Below, piece by piece: positions 45,102 through 53,384 of a stretch of 64,000 nucleotides of DNA (position 1 is the stretch's first letter; the number at the start of each line of letters is the position of its first letter). A program made the position numbers and the translations under genes. Under the pieces are notes generated by a model. The model saw nothing but the letters and a program-made list of their open reading frames with translations. It was not told the origin of the DNA and did not search any database. Source of the DNA: Synechococcus sp. PROS-9-1 (GTDB lineage Bacteria > Cyanobacteriota > Cyanobacteriia > PCC-6307 > Cyanobiaceae); the NCBI RefSeq assembly GCF_014279775.1, contig NZ_CP047961.1, positions 1,302,001-1,366,000 on the forward strand, read 5' to 3'.

Positions 45102-46046
45102 TTAAAAACTAAAAGTCACACCCGTTCCTACATGATGACTCCAACCCTTACCCCAGCCTGTTCCTCCAGCGGTGCTGTAGATGGGCTTCCAATGGCCAAA
45201 CAAAGCCACATTTTCTGAAAGAGGATATTCCATCCCGAACTCACCACCCCAATCTGTCCTTTGAGAGAGTCCAGAATATGAACCAGGTGAGTAGAACCGA
45301 GGTCCTCCAGTGAGAGTCACGTTGAGCTGATCAACAAAAAAGCCGAATCCAAGCCAAGGATCAGTGTAATTACCCAAGTATGTGCCTTGAGTATCCCAGC
45401 CAGTTCGATTTTCAACAGAAACAAAAATGCCGTCAATAACGGATTCCAGTCCGTCACCCAAAGCGAAGTTCACATCACCATCACCAAAGGCATAGACGAC
45501 GGTAGCTCCAACTTCATTTTTCATACCAACGTTTGATTCTGCACTACCAATCTCAAAGTAAGGCATCCACTTCGCTGATATGGACAACCGATCATTGGGC
45601 TGATAACGAGCTTGTATAAACCCTTTCATATCTGTTTTTTTCCATTTAGTGCCCTTTTCATGTGCATGCTCTTCCTCTTCATGATCATGACCTTCCTCTT
45701 CAACATGAATTGCACCATAGAAATGTTCAGACTCTCCCCAAACAAATGCAGGACCAAAGGAAGCCTCGATCGCAAAGGAACCTTCATTCTCTAGTCCCCA
45801 TTCCATAACCATTCCGAACATGCCGTCAATGGCGTAATGCTGGGGACGATTTTCCAAATTATTCTCAAAACCGCCATGACCCTCAAGGGTGATTATGGGG
45901 CTTAATTTGAATTCGCCCGGTTGCAACTGCTCTCCACCACCTCCATGTGATCCATGAGCTCGAACAGGTTGAGAAGCAAGATCGCCCCCAAGCAAAAGTC
46001 CGGCAACAGCACCACCTTGAAGGACTCGACGAAAAATTGAATTCAT
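45102..46046 (-). CDS. Exported His-rich beta-barrel protein next to znuA
   Basis: A 314-residue protein with signal peptide (ATG at 46046, MNSIFRRVLQGGAVAGLLLG) and His tracts just after cleavage (VRAHGSHGGGG) and in the middle (GHDHEEEEHAHEKG, about residues 113-126). The rest alternates short polar and hydrophobic strands (GFIQARYQPNDRLSISAKWM, VNFALGDG) and ends in ...VTFSF, the terminal Phe of outer-membrane barrels. I infer an outer-membrane protein binding zinc near znuA. A longer in-frame start at 46154 would overlap znuA. Confidence 0.78.
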   Translation of the reverse strand: MNSIFRRVLQGGAVAGLLLGGDLASQPVRAHGSHGGGGEQLQPGEFKLSPIITLEGHGGFENNLENRPQHYAIDGMFGMVMEWGLENEGSFAIEASFGPAFVWGESEHFYGAIHVEEEGHDHEEEEHAHEKGTKWKKTDMKGFIQARYQPNDRLSISAKWMPYFEIGSAESNVGMKNEVGATVVYAFGDGDVNFALGDGLESVIDGIFVSVENRTGWDTQGTYLGNYTDPWLGFGFFVDQLNVTLTGGPRFYSPGSYSGLSQRTDWGGEFGMEYPLSENVALFGHWKPIYSTAGGTGWGKGWSHHVGTGVTFSF

Positions 46047-46086
46047 GACAATAACAAATAGTTGGAAAAGAAGATAGAAAGAGTTA

Positions 46087-46980
46087 CTAAATAGCGGACC
46101 AACGCTTCTGAAGTTGAGAAGCTGATTCCTGATCGCAACTACCGCCTTGAGCATTCACGAAAATGCAAACATTGCTCGTCGCTGTTTGCACCAAGCTTTT
46201 CCCTGGTGCCTGACCATCACCAAAAGGCACTTGCTTGGCAATGGGAACCCCGCTACTGCGACTAATCCTTCGCATCGTTTTAGAAGGAGGAAGTGACTCT
46301 GGGAAGATGGCCTTACTTCCAGATGCTTTGATCGACTTGCTGATCGCAGACAAGCTCGAAGGACGCAATGTTCCTCCCGTGGTGTAGTCATCAAGAACGG
46401 GAAGTTCACGAACGCCGTAACGCTTAGCCAAGAAGTCATAAGTGCGGTGACCGGTCACAACCACACGCTGATTTTCGGGAACAGTTGCGACTTGTTGACC
46501 AATCCAACTTCCAAGTGAGGCAAGAACACGATCAGCTTTTGCCCGGCGTTGATCAATTGCAGCATCTCCATTGGCATCAAACAGAGGCTTCAAGCTGGAT
46601 GCAACGGTGTTAGCCATTGCAATCACATTGGCTGGGTCATGCCAAATGTGGGGGTCTTTTGCAGAGTTGTTGGGGACAGCAATATTTCCAACCTTTACAA
46701 CGGTGCCTGGGGTTCTGATCTTGTTTAACGCCGGCGTGAGGTTATACCCGTTCAAGAGCACAATTTTTGCTTTCGCAAGAGTTTGACGATCAGCTGGGCG
46801 CAATGCCATGGAGTGCGGATCTGTGCCCGGCTTGATCAAGCAGATCACATTTGCTTGATTTCCCACCAAAGTGCGCGTGAGATCGCAAAGAATCCCATCG
46901 GCAGCAACCACGGTGGGAGTTGCCGTGTTGGCTGCCGCCAGCAGAACACTTGAAAACAGTAAAGAAGCAGGCAGGGGCAC
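46087..46980 (-). CDS. znuA: Zinc ABC transporter substrate-binding protein
   Basis: A 297-residue periplasmic cluster A-I protein. After a short signal region it reads VVAADGILCDLTRTLVG, GTDPHSMALRPAD with the first metal-ligand His (about residue 56), DPHIWHDPANV (about 108-118), VVTGHRTYDFLAKRYG with the third His (about 173-188) and a C-terminal LPPSKTMRRIS. The His-rich loop of E. coli ZnuA is absent, but the neighbouring barrel protein has one. It uses a GTG start. The Fur/Zur-like palindrome at 47003-47015 lies 23 bp upstream. Confidence 0.92.
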   Translation of the reverse strand: MPLPASLLFSSVLLAAANTATPTVVAADGILCDLTRTLVGNQANVICLIKPGTDPHSMALRPADRQTLAKAKIVLLNGYNLTPALNKIRTPGTVVKVGNIAVPNNSAKDPHIWHDPANVIAMANTVASSLKPLFDANGDAAIDQRRAKADRVLASLGSWIGQQVATVPENQRVVVTGHRTYDFLAKRYGVRELPVLDDYTTGGTLRPSSLSAISKSIKASGSKAIFPESLPPSKTMRRISRSSGVPIAKQVPFGDGQAPGKSLVQTATSNVCIFVNAQGGSCDQESASQLQKRWSAI

Positions 46981-47002
46981 TTAAGAAAGGTGAAGTTTCA
47001 GA

Positions 47003-47015
47003 AATGATAATCATT
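47003..47015. promoter_or_regulatory. Fur/Zur-type palindrome upstream of znuA
   Basis: AATGATAATCATT matches the 13-nt centre of the Fur consensus dyad (GATAATGATAATCATTATC) and is the sort of site Zur proteins also bind. It lies between znuB and znuA, so it may control a separate znuA promoter. Confidence 0.62.
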
Positions 47016-47028
47016 CTCAAATTTTTGT

Positions 47029-47811
47029 CTAGGTACTTCTTCCTGCTAGTGGGCAAAGCAACACAACACATGCCACCCCGATCAAAGGTCCTGGGGGGAG
47101 ATTGAGAGGCAAAGCCAAAAGGAAACCACCGCCACTGAGGGCCAAACCCACAAAAGCGGCCTGAATCATTGCGGCGCGAAGGCTTTTCACTCGATGTAGC
47201 CCTGGAAGAACCGGGGCACACAGCAAGCCAATGACCAAAATCACTCCCACTGCTGCCATGGCACTGACGATGACCGCAGCCGTTACCGCAGATAGGGCAA
47301 GACGTAGACCTCGCACCGGCAGTCCCGCCGAGGCAGCCCCCTCTGGATCAACACCCAAATAAACAAGCTCCCGGTAGCGAGTGCCAAGAAGCCAGGCCAC
47401 CGCAAGACAAGCAACCAAAACCCGGCCTATATCAAGCCAACCCACCGTGAGCAAATCACCAAACAGCAAGGCCTCAAGATCCAGGCGCAAACCCAGCAAA
47501 GGGATCATCAAAACGCCCAGCCCAAGGAAACCAGCAAGCACGGTATTGATCACAGCTTCCTCATTCAGTTTTGAGCTGCGCTGCAATCGTTCCGCCAATA
47601 AGGAACCAAGAATGCCGCTGATCACGCCCCCCAAGGCTGGGTCAAAACCAAAGGCAACGGATAACGCCAATCCTGGAAGCACGGCATGGGAAATGAGGTT
47701 GGCCTGAAGCACCCGTCGCTGGGTCACTAACAGAGTTCCCATCACAGGACACAAAATCCCCACCAAAAGTGCCATCAACAGAGGCAACAACCAAAAAACG
47801 ATTTCATCCAC
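47029..47811 (-). CDS. znuB: Zinc ABC transporter permease
   Basis: A 260-residue ABC-3 family permease with about eight membrane helices. The family pattern reads GTLLVTQRRVLQANLISHAVLPGLA near residues 25-49 and AGLPVRGLRLALSAVTAAVIV near 164. It is coupled to znuC by an 8-nt overlap and is 48 nt upstream of znuA, the spacer that contains the Zur-like box. It transports Zn2+ across the plasma membrane together with ZnuC and ZnuA. Confidence 0.93.
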   Translation of the reverse strand: MDEIVFWLLPLLMALLVGILCPVMGTLLVTQRRVLQANLISHAVLPGLALSVAFGFDPALGGVISGILGSLLAERLQRSSKLNEEAVINTVLAGFLGLGVLMIPLLGLRLDLEALLFGDLLTVGWLDIGRVLVACLAVAWLLGTRYRELVYLGVDPEGAASAGLPVRGLRLALSAVTAAVIVSAMAAVGVILVIGLLCAPVLPGLHRVKSLRAAMIQAAFVGLALSGGGFLLALPLNLPPGPLIGVACVVLLCPLAGRST

Positions 47812-48520
47812 AGTGATGATTCCCCGGATTGACCAAACCTTTAAGAGAGCGTCTCACCTCTGCAGGAGGGCCATCAGCAAGAACACGCCGATCCACCACA
47901 ATGACGCGGTCATAGGAATCAAGCGCCTCACCCCAGTCATGACTGCTCACCAGCAAGGTATGACCGGCATCAGCCAACTGACGCATCAGCAATAACAACT
48001 GATCACGAGAGGGCGGATCGATCGCTGCACAGGGTTCATCAAGAAGAAGCATGCGAGAGGGTTGCACCAGAGAACGAGCAAGCAAGGCTCGTTGCTGCTG
48101 TCCACCTGAAAGTGCATCGAGGCGTCTGTTTGCAAGATCGGCAAGCCCAACACGTTGGAGTGCAGCCTCTCGATCGCAACATCCAAAAGAACGGCCATTC
48201 ATGGATCCAAGATCCACGAGATCACTCACGCTGATGGGGAACGACCAATCAATCCGACTGCGCTGAGGCATTAACGCCACCCGTTCACGACAAGTCTCGA
48301 TCAAGTCGCCATCGCAATAAACCGAGCCACTTGACGGACGTAATTGCCCCTTAAGCACACGCAGCAGAGTGGATTTACCGGCTCCATTTGCACCAACTAG
48401 AGCAGTCAATGTGCCTGATTGCAGCGACAGCGAGACATTTTCCAACACAACGCTATCGCCATATTGAACATTCACATCCCTTGCTCTGAGAACTGGCTCT
48501 TCCAAAAATCGAAACGTCAA
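47804..48520 (-). CDS. znuC: Zinc ABC transporter ATP-binding protein
   Basis: A 238-residue ABC ATPase. Walker A is GANGAGKSTLLRVL (about residues 43-56), the Q-loop region VALMPQRSRIDW (about 82-93), the signature LSGGQQQRALLARSLVQ (about 135-151), Walker B MLLLDEPCAAID (about 155-166) and the switch His in LLVSSHDWGEAL. It energises the ZnuB permease. It lies 11 nt downstream of the 462-residue Ig/propeller-like gene, consistent with one long transcript. Confidence 0.95.
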   Translation of the reverse strand: MTFRFLEEPVLRARDVNVQYGDSVVLENVSLSLQSGTLTALVGANGAGKSTLLRVLKGQLRPSSGSVYCDGDLIETCRERVALMPQRSRIDWSFPISVSDLVDLGSMNGRSFGCCDREAALQRVGLADLANRRLDALSGGQQQRALLARSLVQPSRMLLLDEPCAAIDPPSRDQLLLLMRQLADAGHTLLVSSHDWGEALDSYDRVIVVDRRVLADGPPAEVRRSLKGLVNPGNHHCG

Positions 48521-48531
48521 GTTGACTCAAC

Positions 48532-49920
48532 CTATCGACGAACCTTAGAAAATTCATCCAATTCGCCACCTGAAGGCAACCATCGCGCCAACACAACCTG
48601 AGGCTTAAGAAGCTCAAACTCAAGGCTGTCGCCATCAATTAGGGCGGCTCGGCGTTTCGCACCATCACCATCTGTCATCACCGTAAGAAGACGATTCGTG
48701 GCGGGATCCACATCAAGCACCGCTCCTGAAGCTAAATACCATTTAGGAAAAAATCTCCGCTTGAGAACTGATCCAGAGCTGTTCAGAAGCAGGAGTTCAT
48801 CCCGAAGAGTTGGTGATGCATTACGCAGAACAATCCAAATCTTTTCTCCCCGGTTGTCGCAGGCCGCTGCCATCACCCCTGCCTCCCCCAACCAAACCTG
48901 CCGTGGGATCTGTCCGGGAATAACGAGCTCAATCGACCGTCGATAATCAGGCCAGTTCCTCAACAACACAGCGCGACCGGAGCCAGAGCAAAACGACTTG
49001 AGCTCCCTGCTGCCAGGGAGGCTTTGCAGAGAATTCCCTTGTCGATCAGGATTCATTGGTAGAAGATCAAGACCGTTGTAAGAAGGAACAACCATTCCGC
49101 TTCCATCAGGAAGAAGACGAATTGCGCCTGCAACCTCGAGGTTGAGATCACGTCGCTTGGCATCAACCGAACGAATCCAGGTTCGATCGCTACCAACTTC
49201 AATTCCACCAACTTGCACAAGTAATTCCCCGCGCTGATTGCTACTTAAGTGAGCAAATAAAAGTGACCCAGACGCCAATGATTGGATGGCAGCTGGCAAA
49301 GGTTCAGCTAATCCTTGAGCTTGATCGCTGATCGCCCGAGGGGTGAGCTTGCGAAGCAACACCTCCAGCTGGGAAGGATCGTTATCGGTCACGAAGGCAA
49401 CACCCTCTCCATTGCCAAGCGGCTCAAGCTGAAGAATGCGCTGCTCAACAGAAGACAACGGCAACCAACTGCCATCCCTACGACGCAATTTCAACTGCTC
49501 TCCCTCCTTCTCCACCACCACTGCAACGAGAGTGGAACGAGGGTCCCACCAAAGCGAGCGGTTAGGCAGTGCAAGCCCCCGTTGATCATCACCAGCAAGA
49601 ACAAGCCTCTGGGGCGAACGGATCAGGGCACCAGGATCGAGAAGCAAGCGGAACTGATTCTGTTGACCAAACCACTGATGGGGCTGATGGGGAACTAAAC
49701 GACTGTTTTCAGCCACCGACTTGCGGTTCATCGAACGACTGAAACGAACGTCAAGTGCTGCAGCGCCTGAACGAATCGATTGAATCGCGACGGATCGCAA
49801 ACGCGGGGGACGACGCAACAAAATTTGCTGCTGAACCAAAGCGACAAGGCCCAAGCCGATCAAAGCGACGCTTAAGAGTCGAACCTTGCCCGTCGATGAG
49901 CCAAAACCCTTTGAGCTCAT
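48532..49920 (-). CDS. Membrane-anchored protein with Ig-like domain
   Basis: A 462-residue protein with an N-terminal anchor (VRLLSVALIGLGLVALVQQ), a SbsA-type Ig-like domain (AALDVRFSRSMNRKSVAENS, about residues 53-72, matching F-x-R-x-M-x-x-x-S-V), and a large beta-rich part that looks like a propeller (repeated strands such as GNGEGVAFVTDND and GSGMVVPSYNG). It is coupled to the COG3689 gene (ATGA) and 11 nt before znuC. The position suggests a role in zinc uptake or sensing at the cell surface; the family is not recognised. Confidence 0.72.
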   Translation of the reverse strand: MSSKGFGSSTGKVRLLSVALIGLGLVALVQQQILLRRPPRLRSVAIQSIRSGAAALDVRFSRSMNRKSVAENSRLVPHQPHQWFGQQNQFRLLLDPGALIRSPQRLVLAGDDQRGLALPNRSLWWDPRSTLVAVVVEKEGEQLKLRRRDGSWLPLSSVEQRILQLEPLGNGEGVAFVTDNDPSQLEVLLRKLTPRAISDQAQGLAEPLPAAIQSLASGSLLFAHLSSNQRGELLVQVGGIEVGSDRTWIRSVDAKRRDLNLEVAGAIRLLPDGSGMVVPSYNGLDLLPMNPDRQGNSLQSLPGSRELKSFCSGSGRAVLLRNWPDYRRSIELVIPGQIPRQVWLGEAGVMAAACDNRGEKIWIVLRNASPTLRDELLLLNSSGSVLKRRFFPKWYLASGAVLDVDPATNRLLTVMTDGDGAKRRAALIDGDSLEFELLKPQVVLARWLPSGGELDEFSKVRR

Positions 49921-50606
49921 GGTTCCAGAGGCCGTTCAGGCCTCGGGATGGATTGAATTGTGGTGGGTTTCACCACATTGATCAGCAGTCCATCCTTGGT
50001 TTGTGATGTCATCGTTCCCTCGACAGCCAGCCATTCATCCGGCTTCGGATCCGCGTTTGCAGGCCAATCAATGGGTAGGCCAGCAGGGGTGGCATCAGCC
50101 AGACAACACCGCACCGTGAGACGGGCGAGCTGGGGTTGCATCCCAGGGCGTTGAAGCACAAAACCACTAATACGCACGGGATCACCTGCATGCAAATTGG
50201 GGTCGGGTTGACTGCGCAGCAGCCGCACCCATTCCGTCAACGTGCGTTGTTCCGGCGGAAGAAAAAAACTCAATCGCGGCGCCTCAGGCAAGGCTTCGCT
50301 GCGATTCGCAGCCAAATCACTGAAGGAGGGTGCTGGGGGAAACAGCAAAACCAACAAGGCCACCGCAACCGAAACCAGCCAACTCAAAGGATTTAAGGGA
50401 GTTTTCAAGCGTGGGGCAGAGCGAAGCTGTACTGCGCCGAGCACCATCAGAACAACTCCTGCAATCGCAACCACCGGATGGAAAACCGCATTTAGCAGCA
50501 GATCCAAACGAGCAGACACGCTGCTCCAAACCAACAACCATCCCCAAAGCAGCAAAACAAGGGGGGGTAGGTATCGCGCTTGTCGAATCCGGTTCAGACG
50601 TGGCAT
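49917..50606 (-). CDS. COG3689/TIGR03943 membrane protein
   Basis: A 229-residue protein with two or three N-terminal hydrophobic helices (YLPPLVLLLWGWLLVWSS and PVVAIAGVVLMVLGAV) and a C-terminal soluble beta domain (GDPVRISGFVLQRPGM, LTVRCCLADATPAGLPI). This family almost always pairs with a COG0701 permease, and the pair recurs in Zur-controlled loci. The ATG at 50606 lies 4 nt after the permease stop. The paired cysteines in VRCCLAD are a conserved possible metal ligand. Confidence 0.87.
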   Translation of the reverse strand: MPRLNRIRQARYLPPLVLLLWGWLLVWSSVSARLDLLLNAVFHPVVAIAGVVLMVLGAVQLRSAPRLKTPLNPLSWLVSVAVALLVLLFPPAPSFSDLAANRSEALPEAPRLSFFLPPEQRTLTEWVRLLRSQPDPNLHAGDPVRISGFVLQRPGMQPQLARLTVRCCLADATPAGLPIDWPANADPKPDEWLAVEGTMTSQTKDGLLINVVKPTTIQSIPRPERPLEP

Positions 50607-50610
50607 CGCG

Positions 50611-51573
50611 TTAGAGCAGAACAAGATTGACCCACTGCCCGATCAAGAGAACGAGCAACGATGCTGCGACTGCGGTGATGGCAATGGCTCGCGTTGAAAG
50701 AAGCACAGTGAACAAGCCAGCAAGCTTGAGATCCACCACTGGACCGAGAAGCAAAAATGCCAACAAGGCACCAGGCGTGACCTGAGCTGCAAAGCCAAGC
50801 GCAAGAAACGCATCAACGCTGGAACAAACCGAGACCACAAGAGCCAAGAGCATCAGAGCGAGCACCGAAACGGTGGGGCCAGAGCCCAAAGCCAACAGCC
50901 AACTGCGCGGCAACCAGGTTTGCACCGCAGCGGCGAGCGCACAGCCAAACACGAGCAAGGTGAGCAGGCTCAAAAATTCACGCGTGCTGTGTTGGAGCAG
51001 CTCCGCAGGTCGGAGCGGAACCTCCTCCAGCCGACGTTCAGAAGCATTGAAGTCCACACCAACCAGCCCACTGCGACGTTCAAGCAGTCCCACCCGAGAG
51101 AGGGGTTGACTCAGTCTTCGCTCCTCGAGCAGGGCAGACGCCAACAAGCTCGACTCAGGCAACAACCCCAGCAGTGCGCTGAGCGCGATCGCAATCAGAA
51201 AAGCTCCAATGGGTCGACCCCAAAGCAACCAGGTCTGATCAGGAAAGGCGGCCCAAGTGCTCGCTAACACGATCGGATTAAGAACCGGCGCTGCAAACAA
51301 AAAACCAAAGCCAGTCCCCAATGGCGCTCCGCTTGCAAGCAGACGTCTCGCGACTGGAACATTCCCACATTCACAGGCCGGCAACGCGAAACCAAGCAAG
51401 GCTCCAACAACTGGTGCAAGCAGGGGGTGGCGAGGCAGACGTTTAATCCATGTGGACTGGGGGACAAGCCATCTCGCCAAGCCAGCAATCGAAACGCCCA
51501 AAAGCAAAAAAGGAAGCGCTTCGATTAACAGGCCTTGAAAAATGGCCCAGCCAGTGGCGAAGCGTGTCATCAA
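50611..51573 (-). CDS. COG0701 permease (ArsP_1/YraQ type)
   Basis: A 320-residue integral membrane protein with about ten helices. The conserved segment RHPLLAPVVGALLGFALPACECG (near residues 45-67, normally PxCxC) and GTGFGFLFAAPVLNPIVL (about 83-100) are hallmarks of the COG0701 permeases. Together with the COG3689 partner it forms the pair found in Zur regulons and probably moves a metal or a metal-ligand complex. It is separated by 12 nt from cytochrome c6 upstream. Confidence 0.9.
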   Translation of the reverse strand: MMTRFATGWAIFQGLLIEALPFLLLGVSIAGLARWLVPQSTWIKRLPRHPLLAPVVGALLGFALPACECGNVPVARRLLASGAPLGTGFGFLFAAPVLNPIVLASTWAAFPDQTWLLWGRPIGAFLIAIALSALLGLLPESSLLASALLEERRLSQPLSRVGLLERRSGLVGVDFNASERRLEEVPLRPAELLQHSTREFLSLLTLLVFGCALAAAVQTWLPRSWLLALGSGPTVSVLALMLLALVVSVCSSVDAFLALGFAAQVTPGALLAFLLLGPVVDLKLAGLFTVLLSTRAIAITAVAASLLVLLIGQWVNLVLL

Positions 51574-51585
51574 GCGTTGAAGCTG

Positions 51586-51927
51586 TTAACTCCAGCCATG
51601 GCTGGCTTGATCTTCAACGTAGGCCGCAACATCCGCAATTTCATTCTCACTCAGCACATCCAGGAATGCAGGCATCGCGTTACGCCCGTAGGTCACCTGA
51701 GCCACGATTCCGGTCTCATGACCAGTCAAGTAGTTGGGGAGAAACGACTCAAGGTCGGCCTGCCGCAACGTGCGCTCACTTTTCACGATATTTCCACCGC
51801 CGGCATGGCATGCAGCGCAATTGGTATTAAAAATCTGACCACCTCTCACGGTGTCAGAAGCCATCGCACGCATGGGCATGCTCAAGACCAGCAACAAGGC
51901 AAAAACAGCTGATAGCAAAAAACGCAT
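51586..51927 (-). CDS. petJ: Cytochrome c6
   Basis: A 113-residue lumenal electron carrier between cytochrome b6f and photosystem I or cytochrome oxidase. It has a signal peptide (LSAVFALLLVLSMPMRAMA, cleavage near residue 24), haem site CAACH (37-41) and the axial-ligand region GRNAMPAF (about 81-88). It replaces plastocyanin when copper is short in many cyanobacteria. It is the likely first gene ahead of the zinc cluster (12 nt to the COG0701 permease). Confidence 0.95.
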   Translation of the reverse strand: MRFLLSAVFALLLVLSMPMRAMASDTVRGGQIFNTNCAACHAGGGNIVKSERTLRQADLESFLPNYLTGHETGIVAQVTYGRNAMPAFLDVLSENEIADVAAYVEDQASHGWS

Positions 51928-52093
51928 TGGTGCCCCAGATCAATTTTCACCATTCTCAGTAGATCTGAAGCAGCGGTGGTGACCTTGCTGCAGATCGTTA
52001 TGGAATGAATCTGCGAGTGGTTCAACCATCAGTTCAGCCCAGAGTGCAGCCCAAAAAGGAAGCGAGGCCATGGCGAACGTCGGTTCCAATCAT

Positions 52094-52378
52094 TCAGTGT
52101 CCTGCACTAGAGCCATGGTTATGAGCGTTGCAAGGCATCCATTTCGCCCCCATCTGATGGGCCCCCTTGCAGTTGAACAAAGCTGCTGCCTTCTCGGCTT
52201 CTGCCTTGGTGTCATACATCGCTTTGATGGGCTCAGTGCCAACGTTTGATGCGGAAGGCTCCATCTCCATCGACAGCAGTGTTCCGCTGTGGTCAGAACC
52301 AATCTCGTGATGAGCGATTGCAGGAGTCATCAAAGCCAGCAAGCTCAAAAGCAGTCCAGCGGATGGGGAGAGACGCAT
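52094..52378 (-). CDS. Exported DUF3721 protein
   Basis: A 94-residue protein with a signal peptide (SAGLLLSLLALMTPAIA) and the DUF3721 core AMYDTKAEAEKAAALFNCKG and GAKWMPC, carrying two conserved cysteines. The His-rich flanks (AHHEIGSDHSG at the mature start and HNHGSSAGH at the end) could bind metal. The ATG at 52378 is preferred over the in-frame start at 52399. It sits between cytochrome c6 and the manganese transporter and fits the local metal theme. Confidence 0.84.
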   Translation of the reverse strand: MRLSPSAGLLLSLLALMTPAIAHHEIGSDHSGTLLSMEMEPSASNVGTEPIKAMYDTKAEAEKAAALFNCKGAHQMGAKWMPCNAHNHGSSAGH

Positions 52379-52517
52379 CTCAGATTTGATTGCAATCAAT
52401 TGAGTTTAATGCATGAGGCCTCGCTAGACCGCTGCGCTATTTAACAAGCCGCAAATGATGCTGAAGTGTGATGCAGAACGATCCCACCGTTTCAATCCAA
52501 AGCGTCAAAGCCGGATC

Positions 52518-53384
52518 TCATCGCTTGGGCAAGGTTGAAATGGGCAGCGACGATGCGAATCGATGGCGCAAGATCCCGTGCCTAGGAGCAAAGAGGAAAG
52601 CAATCACAAACAAACCTGTCTGTACAAGAACGATGCAACCGGCGGTTGAACTATCGGTCCAATAACTTGTGTACACCCCAAGGAGGCTGGAAAGAATGCT
52701 GCTGCCAATCGCCAACCAACTCATTCGATCAAAGCGATCAGTGAGTAAGTAAGCGGTAGCGCCAGGCGTGACGAGCATGGCAACCACCAAAATGATGCCT
52801 ACCGTTTGCAATCCAGCAACTGCAGCAAGAGAGAGTACGGAGAGAAGGAGATAGTGAAGAAAACCAGTATTGATTCCAATCGAGCGTGCATGCGTGGGGT
52901 CAAAACAAAACAACAACAGATCACGACGAAACAACAAAAGAACAGCCGTTACAAGAGCTGAGATCAGCACCGTTTGTTGAATATCAGCAATAGAGATACC
53001 AAGCACATTGCCAAAAAGAATATGAGTGAGATCAATATTGCTACGCGTCTTGGAGACCAAAACCAGTCCTAGAGCGAAGAAACCCGTAAAAACAAGGCCA
53101 ATCACCGTATCTTCTTTGATTCGGGATTTCTGCTTTACGAAGCCAATCGTGGCGACTGATCCCACACCAAACACAAAAGCCCCAACCGAAAAAGGCAGCC
53201 CAATGGCATAGGCCAGGATGACTCCTGGCAACACGGAATGAGACACCGCATCACCCATCAGAGCCCAGCCCTTAAGGGTCATGTAGCAAGAGAGGAGACC
53301 GCAAACGCCACCAACGGTGGCGCTGATTAGCAGAGCCCGCACCATAAAGGCGTGCTGAAGAGGCTCGAGCAAAAATGTGATCAA
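52518..53384 (-). CDS. mntB: Manganese-type ABC transporter permease
   Basis: A 288-residue ABC-3 permease with about eight helices and the conserved CYMTLKGWALMGDAVSHSVLPG (starts near residue 33) typical of metal transporters. GFVKQKSRIKEDTVIGLVFTG is the cytoplasmic coupling region. It starts at TTG 53384, which overlaps the ATPase stop as TTGA and is preceded by GGAGG. The length and the neighbour set (ATPase, lipoprotein binder) fit MntABC-type Mn2+ import; zinc or iron cannot be excluded. Confidence 0.92.
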   Translation of the reverse strand: MITFLLEPLQHAFMVRALLISATVGGVCGLLSCYMTLKGWALMGDAVSHSVLPGVILAYAIGLPFSVGAFVFGVGSVATIGFVKQKSRIKEDTVIGLVFTGFFALGLVLVSKTRSNIDLTHILFGNVLGISIADIQQTVLISALVTAVLLLFRRDLLLFCFDPTHARSIGINTGFLHYLLLSVLSLAAVAGLQTVGIILVVAMLVTPGATAYLLTDRFDRMSWLAIGSSILSSLLGVYTSYWTDSSTAGCIVLVQTGLFVIAFLFAPRHGILRHRFASSLPISTLPKR

